Shown here piece after piece: positions 30,586-41,672 of a DNA stretch of 64,000 bases. The stretch is from Xanthostigma xanthostigma (taxonomy: Eukaryota; Arthropoda; Insecta; Raphidioptera; Raphidiidae). The translations under genes were made by a program, and so were the position numbers. The notes beneath the pieces were generated by a model, which was not told the origin of the DNA, did not search any database, and saw nothing but the letters and a program-made list of their open reading frames with translations. The first letter of the stretch is position 1; every line of letters begins with the position of its first letter. The stretch lies in the NCBI GenBank assembly GCA_963575645.1, contig OY754465.1:27229501-27293500 (forward strand). The letters are read 5' to 3'.

Positions 30586-32289
30586 TGGTCTAAGCTATGC
30601 TTTTATGATCTTACGAGTTGAAATCATTATTAATTCATAAATAAACTGATCAACTCAAATTTGCTCTTACGAATGACCGTTAGATGTGAATTTTTTAGTG
30701 CAAGACACTTTAAACTAGTAAACATTCAAAATTGTAGGAGTCATCTCTGCGTTTACTTTAAGTTATTACAAAGGAAAGGTTGAGCTATTAAAACCGTCAT
30801 TTTGTTGAAAAACAGTTGCATTAATAAATTAGAGCAACAGAACGGCTAGTAAAATTTTAACAACTCAACTATTTGTTATCAAAATGTGATAAAATTCAAT
30901 TTTTAATAGCTTCAGCTATTGGATTTTATATGTTTATTACAAACAAAAATTTCATCATAATAGCCAGATATTTGCTGGAACAAACTTTACGAGGTATATT
31001 GTGTTCACAATTCAGAATATATTTGCACTGTAGAACAAGAATGTGGGATCTTGAGAATATTTTGAACAAGTGGAAAATATTGTTATTATATAGCCTTATG
31101 GATTCCATCTTCTGAAATATAAACAGTACATGCAGTGTAGTGAAAATAATAAAATATTTTATTAACATGAAAAACACGACACATACCTACTGTATGGGCA
31201 CCTATAATACAATGCAGTAAAATTGTATAGAAAAGTCTTCTCACATAGCATTTGCATGTAATATACACAATATCTGCATACTCCAGGACTGTCGTGCCAT
31301 AAAAAAACATCGAACAAACAAGTAATTCAAGAATTACAAGGCGCAAAATTCTAATACCACACTCTGCAACAAAGACAACCGAAATATATTTGCAATTTAA
31401 GAGGTAAAATCGAGTTTTTACAGTTTTTTCTGATTTCATCTCTTCGAATTTTTTTCCGACACATTCTATTACACGAAATCTAAAAAATTCTCGTCATTCG
31501 TTCAAGCTGACTTTAATTGAGCAAGTTGTAAGACTTATTCTAGAACCAAAATTAAAGAATTGAGCGACGCTAGGATTAAATAGATTCCAAGAGATATCGA
31601 GTTAAAAAGTTCTTTAAATTCGGATAATTCGGTATCACAGATGTACGGACAAAGCGAGTATGTAATGTCTATGTCACAAGAGTTTCACTTGCAAGAATAA
31701 TTAACGGTGGGTGTGTTTATTTTCTCGCTTTTATACTCATACCAGTGGTATCATTGCTCGTGTGGTAGAATTCTTATGGGGGAATTCGGCGTGTCAAAAA
31801 AAAAACGTACTGGCGACTTATGTACCTACCATTATTTTTTTTTAATTGTCTCAGTGCTATGGCTGTTTCCCTTCTATTTACTGTTATATTTACTATTATA
31901 TTTAATTGGTTTTAGTTCTATTAATATTTAGAAAATTGCAGTGTATGCAAATTATCAATTAAAATTGTTGTTTCAAATATTGTTACTACTCAGCAGAAAA
32001 TAATTTAGTAGAACACTTATAATTCGTGTTATAAGCCTCACATGCTTCACATAGAATTTAGATTAGAGATGAGCTTATTGGTTACTTTCAAATAACCGGC
32101 TATTTGGTTACAGCGACTTCCAAGTTAAAGTGGTTTTTAGCAGCGACCAACGATCACTGGTAAGAGTATGCGCGCCGAAATAGGTTACGAATTTCTAAAA
32201 AAATTATATTTAATACGTATCAGTACGCTGTAGCAAAGTGTAAACAAGCATTTAATAAAATACGCAGTTAGTTACTTCACGACAATATT
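30586..32289. other. No gene seen
   Basis: AT-rich sequence with several unrecognised frames (30873-31115, 30926-31177, 31086-31439, 31707-31931). The sequence CAAGTAATTCAAGAATTA (31318) recurs at 43265, a minor shared repeat fragment. Confidence 0.4.
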
Positions 32290-32600
32290 TTACCATTCTA
32301 ACATCATAAATGTGGAGCCGCACTAATTTAGGTCAAAATTAACTTTTCAAAATTTTACAAAAAATTTTCGTTTTGAGGTCCCCTGAATCCAAGAAACATA
32401 TTTTTGGAAAAAAAAACTGTACGTCTGTTGATCTGTGAGCACGATACAGGTCAAACAGATGAATGGCTTTAAACCAAATTTTGAAAGGATGTTTGATGTG
32501 CAAATATTATTATTTTTGGGTAAAATTGGCGCATGCACAGAAGAGATGCATGCTATAATGTTGTTTTTATATAATAACGGTATACTTTTCGCAGCGGTTT
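32290..32600 (-). repeat. Repeat family G, inverted copy
   Basis: The block starts at TTTTACCATTCTAACATC (32290), then TTAGGTCAAAATTAACTTT, CGTTTTGAGGTCCCC, GATACAGGTCAAACAGATGA and GGCGCATGCACAGAAGAG, the reverse order of the 50057-50720 copy. Homology fades after about 32600. Confidence 0.65.
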
Positions 32601-32935
32601 ATTCCAGCTATTTTTTTCAAAAAAAAAGTTTTGCAGAAAAGATAACCATGAAAACGAATAGCAAATATCATAATATTTAATACTAACCGTTACTCGTGTC
32701 ACAGCATGCGTTAACAGAAACTTTATTTTCAATATTATATGACAAATGTCAATATTTTTGAAGTTGGAAAGGTCCCGTTGGCCATTTGCCAAACATTTTT
32801 TAATTAAAAAAAATCTAACTTAAGGAATGTTCGTAGACATAATTACCGATATACACAAACCGATATTTCATTTTTACCATAGAGTTAAAAGGGGGACACC
32901 GGATCTCGCTTGCTTCACTGAATCTATAAAATATT
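32601..32935. other. No gene seen
   Basis: AT-rich, with no recognisable element; probably the decayed remainder of the G copy and flanking sequence. Confidence 0.35.
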
Positions 32936-33255
32936 TTTAACAAAAAATTGAACCGACTTCAAAAAAGGCACTAAAAAGTAAAAAATATTTGCGTATTGAA
33001 ATGTTTTGGAGTCGGTGTAGTTCTCGGAATAGATTTCATTTTGGCTGACACCGACTCCAAAACATTTCAATACGCAATTATTTTTTACTTTTTAGTGCCT
33101 TTTTTGAAGTCGGTTCAATTTTTTTGTTAAAAATATTTTATTTTTCTTTTTTTAGTGTTAATCTAACACTAAAAATCGGTGAACATTCGTAAAAAAAAAA
33201 TATATATATATATATGCAGACGAACATAGAACCTCCTCCTTTTTGTTGAAGTCGG
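32936..33255. repeat. Foldback with TCGGTT ends
   Basis: Arms 32936-33018 and 33050-33133 pair nearly perfectly: TTGAACCGACTTC, AAAAAGGCACTAAAAAG, TTGAAATGTTTTGGAGTCGG and complements. Behind it are a (TA)n run (33202-33216) and AACCTCCTCCTTTTTG followed by AAGTCGGTTA (33225-33257). The outer TTTTTAACAAAAAATTGAACC is shared with the foldback at 5812. Confidence 0.75.
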
Positions 33256-34324
33256 TTAATAAATAATGTAATTTTGCTATCCGTTTTTATTTCAAGAAGT
33301 TAACAATATGTATCCATACTTCCACATTTTAAAACATTTGTTTTGTCGTCATTAGACCCACAGAAGGTATTTTGAACAATAATAAGTTATTCTAGCTAGG
33401 TACAAGAAATTTATATACAAAATTTCGTTAAAATTACTCCACGATTTTTTCTTATTCGTGAAACAATAGAACAAGCAAACAAAGCAAAACGTTGAATTGT
33501 TGAGTTAAAATGAAACCCCACACAGCTCTTTCGCTCGCTCATGAAAAACACAATTCTATTTCAATATTCAGATCGTCGTAAATTTTAATACCGAAAATAT
33601 TATAATTTGTTATTTATATTATTTTTCAATTAACAAAATAAATATTATTTCTCTTTGTTTTCCTAGTAAGTCGATTTGAAACGAGCTTTTTTGACTTTTA
33701 TAGTTGTTTTGTTTCATGTCGCATTGAAATGAACAGCTAAAACAAATATTGCATCCTCATATGTACAGTTTTATCCAGCTCTGAATGATGCATACAATAC
33801 AGATTCTGGAATTTTGTTCTTTCGTTCTACAAGTAAACAATCAAGATAATTAGGAACATGAGTAAATGATTTTCAATTTTCAATTCTCGCTTAATTTAAT
33901 TCGACTTTTCCGTGGGGTTGCCTGCAAACTTCATATAAACAATTTGAAATTTCAAAAAGCATTGATGACGGATGAGAGTTAGTTCGACATAGCTGTTTAG
34001 TCAGTTAGTGAGTCTATTTTTATAAATAATATCGTGCAGTCAGCAGATGGTTCTGATATGATGAGAGCCGAGAGCATCGCTCGGAGGCGTGCGGGGAGTG
34101 AATGTTATATGCTGGAGCCCGAGCATAGATTTGTTTTCATTTGGTCTTTGTGTCAGCTGTGTATGAAAAAAGGGTCTCAGAGGAAGTGTAGGGAAAATAA
34201 ACTCTGGAAGAAAATTGAAAATAATAGCTCGAGGCGAACGAACCAGCGCTACGTATATATTGTACTATATGTAGCGACGAAGCAAACTGGTAAAATATCT
34301 ACGGGAGACACTTCCAAAATTATT
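33256..34324. other. No gene confirmed; GC-richer patch near 34030-34210
   Basis: Mostly AT-rich. The 34034-34330 frame is less AT-biased, but its protein has no motif I recognise. Upstream, TCAGTTAGTGAGT (33998) resembles an arthropod initiator, which alone is weak evidence for a promoter. Confidence 0.3.
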
Positions 34325-34560
34325 ATTTAATTTTTAGTGTTCCGTTTGCACTAATAGAATCACTCGGTGTTCCTCCGTCCGTCTGTCACAGGCAATTTTC
34401 TCTGAAAGTATTTGACGTATTGACGTAAAAGTTTGAAATTTGGCACAGAGATAAAGTGTGACGTTTTAAATAAAAACGTAAAAATTGAATTATAATTCAG
34501 GAGTTGAAATGGGAAATGAAAAAAAAAAGTTTTCAAGGGTATCGTGTAGGGTGTCAAATC
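34325..34560 (-). repeat. RTE-type tail, minus orientation
   Basis: TTTTTAGTGTTCCGTTTG, TCGGTGTTCCTCCGTCCG and TCTGTCACAGGCAATT, followed by TTTGAAATTTGGCACAGAG, form the reverse of the common insect RTE/SINE tail ending in GGAAC-CTAAAAA. It abuts the transposon at 34587. Confidence 0.5.
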
Positions 34561-34586
34561 AAGGCTTAATGAAGCACTTTACAATA

Positions 34587-36916
34587 TACAGGATGTCCCA
34601 TTAAGAATGGGACATAGAACAACCGCAGATTCTCCAATTCAAAATAAAACGATTAAGCGAAATATGCTTAGATAAAATGTTACTCGTTTCCGAAATACAG
34701 GGTGTTGAAGTTGAAAACTGAAAAATTATCAATGTCCGTAATTTTTTTAATACACTGTATAATTTTACTCAAATCGGCACACTTGTTAAATATCATAAAA
34801 TGCACCTAACAATAAAAAAATTAGTTCAGTACGCTCTACCAGTGGCGTACGGCATGAGTAAGTAATGCTTGTACCCCTTCTAAATGTACGCCGCTGTCTA
34901 AATTTTAATTTTGATTATAATTTTAATTTTTTTGATATTTTCTAAGTCAATAATGTACACTTGTTAGTTTGTTGTAAAGTCATTGGTTTTCGAGATATTC
35001 GCAGTTAAAGATAGATAGACATTTACTTTTTATTTGTATTATTATTAATAATATTCATTTTTACAATTTTGTTTTAAAACCAAACAAAGTAAAAACTAAT
35101 GTAATGAAATTTTTACTTCAACAAATTTTTAACGTGTCCACCATTAAGTTGTATACACTTCCTTAGACGTTTAACTAAAGACTGTCTCACTTTAAACAAC
35201 TGATTTGCTTGATTTTGTCGAATTGTAGCAGCAGCATTCTGAATTTTGTTCCAAAGTTCCTGACGGGTATTTATTGCTTCACCGTAAACAAGACTTTTGA
35301 TGTAGCCCCAATAATAAAAATCTAAAGGATTAAATTCAGGACTGCGTGGTGGTCACGCAATTTCGCTTCCACGTCCAATCCAACGATGTGGAAAACGTAA
35401 ATTTAGGTAATTCCGAACATCTAATGTGTAATGGGCTGGCGCACCATCCTGCATAAACCAGAAGTTATGACGTAAATTTAAAGGAATATCATCTAACATG
35501 TCCTCCATATGGTTTTGAAGAAAATTGAGGCATTCTATCCCATTTAATCTGTATGGAAGCTCGAACGGACCAATGGTGTAATTTCCAATAATACCCACCC
35601 AAACATTTATAGAAAATTCTGTTTGGAAATGGTTCTCTCTTGGCAGGTGTGGATTTTCAGTATTCCAGAAATGACTGTTCGCCAATTATAAACACCTCTG
35701 CGAGTGAAAGTTGCTTCGTCCGTAAATAAAATTTTATTTAAAAACATGGGATCATTAGTGTGATTATTAAGGAAATCTCTACAGAACTGCTATCTCAACG
35801 GAGGATCACGTGCGAGTAAATGTTGTACTGGCGTAAAGTGATAAGGATATAAGTGTTCTCTTTTTAAAATCCTATGAACAGTAGAGCGGCTTATCCCAAC
35901 GGCTGTAGATATTCTACGAGTACTTAGCTGCGGATCGATAGCCACTTGAGTCAAAATTTCATCCTCCTCATCTACTGTAATCAAACTAGGTCGTCCTGTT
36001 TCAAGTTTTGGTCGAAATGCACCCTTTTCACCCAACCTGTCATACAGACATTTGAAAATTTTGTGTCCTGGTTGTTGTCTATTTGAATACAATTCTGAAT
36101 ATCGCCTAGTAGCAGCTCTACCATTAAAATTATTCTGGGCATAAATACAAACCATGTCCCTCATTTCTAAATTGGAAAATTCGTTATGACGTGGCATTTT
36201 ACAATAATATTACAGCTATTAATAACAATAATCACTTATCGGCAACAGATAGTTACTACGAAAATGTTTAACTGACAGTGACAGAACTTCAATATAAATC
36301 AAAGCCTACTATCAAAATTTTCAATTATAAATTAATAAATACTCTCACAATCGCAACGTGCCTATTAGGAACTTAACATTACAAATCAGAACAAAAAAAT
36401 AGAATAAAGCTGTTTGGTCGCGAATCTCATTAATTGTAAAAATGAATATTATTAATAATAATACAAATAAAAAGTACATGTCTATCTATCTTTAACTTTG
36501 AATATCTCGAAAACCAATGACTTTACAACAAACTAACAAGTATACATTATTGACTTAGAAAATTTAAAAAAAAAATAAAATTATAGTCAAAATTAAAATT
36601 TAGACAGCGGCGTAACATTTAGAAGGGGTACAAGCATTACTTACTCCGGCCGTACGCCACTGGTGGAGCGTACTGAACTAATTTTTTTATTGTTAGGTGC
36701 ATTTTATGATATTTAACAAGTGTGCCGATTTGAGTAAAATTATACGGTGTATTAAAAAAATTATGGACATTAATAATTTTTCAGTTTTCAACTTCAACAC
36801 CCTGTATTTCGGAAACGAGTAACATTTTGCCTAAGCATATTTTCGCTTAATCGTTTTATTTTGAATTGGAGAATCTGCGGTTGTTCTATGTCTCATTCTT
36901 AATGGGACACCCTGTA
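34587..36916 (-). mobile_element. DD41D-type transposon with 480-bp TIRs
   Basis: The ends are TACAGGATGTCCCATTAAG and the complement of TACAGGGTGTCCCATTAAG, flanked by TA (34585-34586 and 36917-36918). The inverted arms run 34587-35068 and 36432-36916, unusually long for a mariner relative; they share TTCTCCAATTCAAAATAAAA, AAATCGGCACACTTGTTAAA and GTACGCC-type blocks with few differences. Between them is one transposase gene. It is the most complete element of its kind in the window at 2,330 bp and could have mobilised the shorter relatives. Confidence 0.9.
35113..36197 (-). pseudogene. DD41D-type transposase, nearly full length
   Basis: The start MPRHNEFSNLEMRDMVCIYA (36197) leads into paired helix-turn-helix domains (GRAATRRYSELY, then ISTAVGISRSTVHRILK). 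The catalytic domain has ILFTDEATF (first aspartate), INVWVGIIGN, FMQDGAPAH (second), RWIGRGSEIA, SPEFNPLDFYYWGYIKS (third, about 41 residues later), and a C-terminus ending in NGGHVKNLLK before TAA. About 360 codons matches the family. Three lesions are seen: a TAG after RDPPLR (near 35788), a one-base loss near 35690, and TGA replacing the usual tryptophan codon just after RGSEIA (near 35352). Catalytic residues are intact. It would cut at the TIRs and insert into TA. Confidence 0.9.
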
Positions 36917-37195
36917 TATACAAAGTTTTTTTTTAATTTTTTTAAACATTCTTGGGGAAAAAACGCTTAAAAATTGCTTTTTCCTACCCATATCATTTAA
37001 ACAATCGCTCAGAAAAAATCTAAAAAAAGTTTTGAACATTGAGAATTAGATCTAGATTGAACGAAAACTATCACGGTCGAAAAATTCTAGCCCAATTAAT
37101 TGTTATAAACAATTTACTTGACACTATATTTTAAATTATAAAATAAATGTCGCAGGTTTGTTTTTGTTTTGGTCTTTTAATTTATTTTTTATTGT

Positions 37196-37265
37196 ATTGA
37201 ATATCCAAATCTTTGATTAACGTCTGATTAGAACTCTTCAATAAATAAAATTATCGACCAATTTT
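37196..37265 (-). repeat. Penelope-like tail, minus orientation
   Basis: CTTTGATTAACGTCTGATT, AGAACTCTTCAATAAATA and AATTATCGACCAATTTTTC are the reverse of the tail at 2531-2625 and 40318-40372. Confidence 0.6.
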
Positions 37266-37278
37266 TCAAAAAATAGCT

Positions 37279-37410
37279 ATGGTTTATAATCTTATTGATA
37301 AATCTATTTTATTATCTAAACCAAAATTTCACTTAAATAATTTTAATTTAGTTTGTCAAATCCTATTTGCTAATTCTTATCCTCTTTTTGCAATCGGCTT
37401 GATTGTTCAA
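37279..37410 (+). pseudogene. Penelope-like coding fragment (post-RT region)
   Basis: The short frame reads LIDKSILLSKPKFHLNNFN, then LVCQILFANSYPLFAI. This corresponds to the conserved segment downstream of the catalytic YADD region in Penelope-like reverse transcriptases, where the pattern 'DRA..LS...FH..N...I..IL..N.YP' recurs. It starts abruptly next to an inverted tail (37196-37265), in the opposite orientation. Similarity breaks after about 37410. This is a fragment too short to act. Confidence 0.6.
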
Positions 37411-38993
37411 ACAATAATAATATGCGTAGGTAAAAAAGGCTTTATTGCCAAATTCCAGAGAACAATGAATGCAAGAAAAAGAAAGAACTATCCAGCGTAT
37501 ATATACCACCGCTATAGCTCAGTCGACGGACAGTCAGGTATCGTCTGTTTCATTGAGTGAACAATCGACATAAATTGACAGTCAGTACCGTGAACAGTAC
37601 TGAGGTAACTTCTGAGATAAATAAATAAATGAACTGTGTAAATAATAGTGTACGAAATAAATACAAGTGCAGTGTGGTTAATAAACCATTGATTGAAATT
37701 ATATAAAACTGGATCAATATAAATAATCTTGTGTATATAGTTGTATAGTGTTTTTGTGTACATAAATAGTTACTTTGTATTCTTCATTACTTCTTTTATT
37801 TTATTAGTTAGAATTATATTTTTGTTTCTGTTACGTTATAGAGAAGTACTTTTAGTTGTTTGTTTATTTGCTTTGTTAACGTTTCACTATTGTAAATAAA
37901 TATTTTCTACCACGAACTAGAACAGTTTTGTTACAATAATATCATCACAATTATCTAACATGAACTGAGCAAACTGAGCTGAATACACTCACTGCGCATT
38001 TTTCGCGAATGCCTGCCATCTTATTTTTCTCTAATTCCACAGAAAAGATGTAGATCAAGTTTTCGGTATTAATCCATGAAATGTGTTTTGATGAACCTAA
38101 AACAATAAAATTGTCAAAATACACATCACTTATATTGCTGTCAGATGTTTACTACTTACGCTAACAGCGCTGCTAGCGGCAGAAAATTGCAATATTATCT
38201 ATCAACTATTTGCAATAGATGTGACGTAGCATGGAATTTATTGAAGTGCCCCTCGCGATAAGACATAGGTACATACACGCAGAATGGTATGCTAGATATG
38301 AATATGTGTATATGAGCGAGTGTGTAGATATGCTTTTTTTTATACACTCACTGGTATGTGTAAAGTTTGCAGCGTAAAATTGAATTAACTAGTTGAACGT
38401 ACCCCTACCATTTACTACCAAATGCCACCCAGCACCCCAACCACCCATCGCCAACTACCCTGCAGGTACATTATTCATACCTACAGTAACAGCAAGTATT
38501 TATATTGTGACTATAACTAAGTTATAAAATGTGAATATACATAATATTAGTATCTGTAACCGAAACGTAATGTCTGTTTATCAATCATTAGTTGATTCAT
38601 TATGGGGCTTTCTCTAGAATAAGTTCTATAATAACGATGTCCCCCTTTAATCTCTTCCTAGGGATTACAGCTTCTAGAAGTATAAGAAGTGAACGCATTC
38701 GACCTATTTTGAAAGAGTTCAAACCGATGTATCTAAAACAAAGTCGCTTATGTCAATATAACTTATTATTGCTCGGTTCTGATACTACTGTCATCTTGAA
38801 ATCTAGATTTAAGAATGCCAATTGTTTTAGAACTAGAACTAAACTTGAAAGTCATATTAGAAACCGCACACAAGTCGTCAATACTTACAATATCAAAAGC
38901 AAATTATGCTTTGGATATATAAAAGTGCACCATGACATTGGGATCAGTTGATATCTTGGTCACAGCCTGTTATTTTTTACTATGACAGACTTC
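37411..38993. other. No gene confirmed; possible LTR-like stretch
   Basis: Bases 37793-37920 match the short repeat at 29165-29290. A TATATA (37498-37503) followed by CTCAGTCG and later several AATAAA motifs would fit a solo LTR, but no ends or target duplication could be defined. The frame at 38592-38951 has no motif known to me. Confidence 0.3.
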
Positions 38994-39200
38994 ATAAAAA
39001 AAAAATTATAGCAAATGAAGTCTGACCAATTTATTAACAAAAATTGTCAGCCAGACAAGTTGTATTAGATAGAAGAGATCTTAAACTTTATTTAAAAAAA
39101 AAATTCAAGGAGGTGTTATGAAATGTATTTTCATAAAAAAATAATTTATAACAAATGAAGTCTGACAAATTTATTAACAAAAATTGTCAGCCAGACAATT
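38994..39200 (+). repeat. Direct repeat, about 70 bp, two units
   Basis: TTCATAAAAAAA..AATT, CAAATGAAGTCTGAC, AATTTATTAACAAAAATTG and TCAGCCAGACAA occur at 38994-39060 and again at 39130-39201, about 140 bases apart, with the intervening sequence unrelated. Confidence 0.7.
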
Positions 39201-39747
39201 TTTTTCAAAAATGGTACATTATTTACTACAAATTGTATAAATTTCAAGCAGGTGTTTTGGAAAGTAAAGTCACGTTTTTTTTTAAATTCAAAAATTCATA
39301 AAAAATATCAATTACCAAATTTTTACTAGTCTGGTGGGCGTAACATGTTTCTGACATGTTTTTTAGCCATTTTCACTTTATAATTTTGAGGTGTTCTTTG
39401 GGGTAACTTTTTCTGTCATGGGAGCTTGCACTATATCATTTATTAGTCTAATATTCGCATGCATTCACATGTTGAAACTAATTACTTTTATATTAAAAAT
39501 TTCGTCAAGGGCGGGAGTGTTAGACTTGATTGAAATTCATAAAAAAAATATTAACCTGAACATTAATTTCAAATCGACAAAATGTATCTGCAAAATTCGA
39601 ATACTGGCTTTGTTATACCAATAATAACTTTGATATTTCATATACACACGCCATGAAGAAAAGAAAAACAGTTTACTGTAGAATGCCGTTATTTATATGT
39701 ATTTAAGCCGTTGATTGTTATCAATAAATTATGACAAGTTATTAGGT
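39201..39747. other. No gene seen
   Basis: The open frame at 39391-39624 has hydrophobic stretches but no known motif. No repeats recognised. Confidence 0.35.
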
Positions 39748-39751
39748 TTAA

Positions 39752-40474
39752 CCCGGCGAGAGTGTGGCCGGGTGTGACATACCCACCCTGTTACTTTTAT
39801 GCCTGTATTTTTTTATTTAGTTATTCAAAAGTTTTGTTGTTTTGAGTAGTTGGAGCTAAAGGAATGCGGGAGGGGATAGTGGCGTTATCGCAGTGACGAG
39901 GCAGCCTGCGTTCGAGTCACACGCTTGCTAACAATACTCGAGTACTCTGCCACTTAAGTTCCTAAGATGTTCTTAAAATTTATATTAAGTTTTTTCTTGT
40001 TTACATAGTTCTTGATTTCATGTTCTATGAGCTTTTGTACTTTGTGGTCTTTTTTTGTTCATAAAGACTGTTTTTTATTTCTTTTGTAGTTTTTTTGAAA
40101 GAGTATATTTTTGTTTGAAAAGTTAAGTAATTTGTTTTTTTTTTCGATTATAATATAAAAACTATTAAACTGCCACATGTGTTTCATTACAATAAAATTA
40201 TTATCATATTGCCTATTACAATAAAAAAAACATTTACTTTAATGCTATCTTCAATAAATAAAATTATCGACCAATTTTTCAGACAATATATTAACAAACA
40301 ATATAAAATTAATACATTATTATTATTATTTATTGAAGAGTTCTAATCAGACGTTAATCAAAGATTTTAATGCTATCTATTTGGTAAATAAGTTTTAGAG
40401 TTCATTTTGTAGGCAGGTATGTCATACCCTGCTACATACTTTTTGTAATATTTTGTCACCACACTCCCGCCGGG
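39752..40474. mobile_element. piggyBac-like MITE with TTAA duplication
   Basis: TTAA at 39748-39751 precedes CCCGGCGAGAGTGTGG, and the right end is the complement of CCCGGCGGGAGTGTGG followed by TTAA at 40475-40478. An inner pair (GGTGTGACATACCCACCCTG near 39770 and GGTATGTCATACCCTGC near 40418) repeats a related motif near each end. TTAA target duplication and CCC-starting ends are diagnostic for piggyBac. It is 723 bp with no transposase. A GTTCGAGTCACAC motif near 39911 is a weak tRNA-like trace. Confidence 0.85.
40249..40372. repeat. Inverted pair of Penelope-like tails
   Basis: CTTCAATAAATAAAATTATC and GACCAATTTTTCAGACAATA (minus orientation, 40249-40297) are followed by TTATTTATTGAAGAG and TCTAATCAGACGTTAATCAA (plus orientation, 40334-40372). 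The pair is nested in the piggyBac-like MITE. Tail-to-tail arrangement also occurs at 29515-29697. Confidence 0.6.
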
Positions 40475-40717
40475 TTAACACAAATAATTTGTTCACACTG
40501 CATAAGAAAAACGAAATACACACAATTTACAGATTTTTAACAAAAGAATTTGAACTTAGTAAGGTAAATACGGATATATTCAATAAATCCGGGCGAAGCT
40601 ATCCGGGTTGCTAATACACAATAAACTATTTTATTACTGTAAAGCGCGTGAGTAGCGCATTTATTAAGTGTAAATCTAAACGAAAATGTTACAAATCGAT
40701 TTTAAATTTAAAAAAAA

Positions 40718-41390
40718 TTCCAGCCAATTGAGCAACGGGACCATTCCAACTATAAAATTGACATTTCATAATCATATAGTATAGTACCTAATATAAAGAA
40801 AATAAAAGTTCTGTTATCGCATGCGGTGACGTGGATAACGGCCAGTATTGAATATTATGATATCTGCTATTCATTTGCATGATTACCTACATGGTTACCT
40901 ACATACCTACGTCTTGTGAAAATTAACCAACGTATGCTTAACTATTCTTTCTAACAGATCTGCAGAACAAAAGAACAGCTAATTTTTTTCATTTTCAAAA
41001 TATCCTGAAACTATAAAGTTTAGAAAAAAAACTTTATTACAAAACTTTCTTGTAAAAATAAAAGAACTATAAAACGTTATAAAAAGTAGGTATACCGTTA
41101 TTAAATAAAAAACAATGTTGTAGCATGTGCCTCCTTTACGCATGCGCCGATTTTTCCCAAAAACAATAGTAGTCCTCTTTATATTTGCATATCAAACAAC
41201 CTCCCAGGTTTCAATCCGCTCATCCGTTTGAGCTGTGCTGTATATACAGACAAACAGACGCACATACTTTTTCAAAAAATATTATTCGGTTGACCTCAAA
41301 ACGAAAAAATATTGTAAAGTTTTTAAAAGTAAATGTTGGCCTAAATTAACACTATTCCCCACTTATGGTGTTGAGATGGTAAAATAGATT
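40718..41390 (+). repeat. Repeat family G, long copy 1
   Basis: AAAAAATTCCAGCCAATTG, GGGACCATTCCAACT, GAAACTATAAAGTTTAGAA, CGCATGCGCCGATTTT, CAATCCGCTCATCCGTTTG and GACCTCAAAACG occur in the same order as in 50057-50720. The start GACCATTCCAAC and the end GTTGAGATGGTAAAAT are inverted versions of one another (better kept in copy 2 as GTTGGAATGGT), suggesting short terminal inverted repeats. Non-coding. Confidence 0.7.
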
Positions 41391-41672
41391 TAAAATAAAT
41401 TTAACGTAGTGTCTAATACTGTTGTGGCTGCTGAGCGGGACGCAGCTCCGTGACGCAAGACTGTAATGAAGTAAAGCCATAATATAAGTTCGACAATAGA
41501 AAGCGATGCTTCCTGCAATAACCAAGGGTTTTTTGAGATTTAAATACGTTTCAATTATATATATCAAATTTAAAAATTACATTATATTAGCAAAATTAAT
41601 ATACTGCGGGAAAAAAATTATATACTATTGTTTCATCTCTATCGCATACTAACCCGCGGGTAGCAGCTAGTA

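Noticed and set aside
34034-34330. Possible small protein gene with an upstream initiator
   Set aside because: No homology recognised, one exon only, and a TCAGT motif alone is too common to call a promoter.
37411-37925. Solo LTR of a Gypsy or BEL retroelement
   Set aside because: A TATATA box, AATAAA motifs and a 125-base match to 29165-29290 are suggestive, but no TG...CA ends, target duplication or internal domains were found.
39885-39935. tRNA gene inside the piggyBac-like MITE
   Set aside because: Only a B-box-like GTTCGAGTCACAC is visible; no D-arm or anticodon arm folds.
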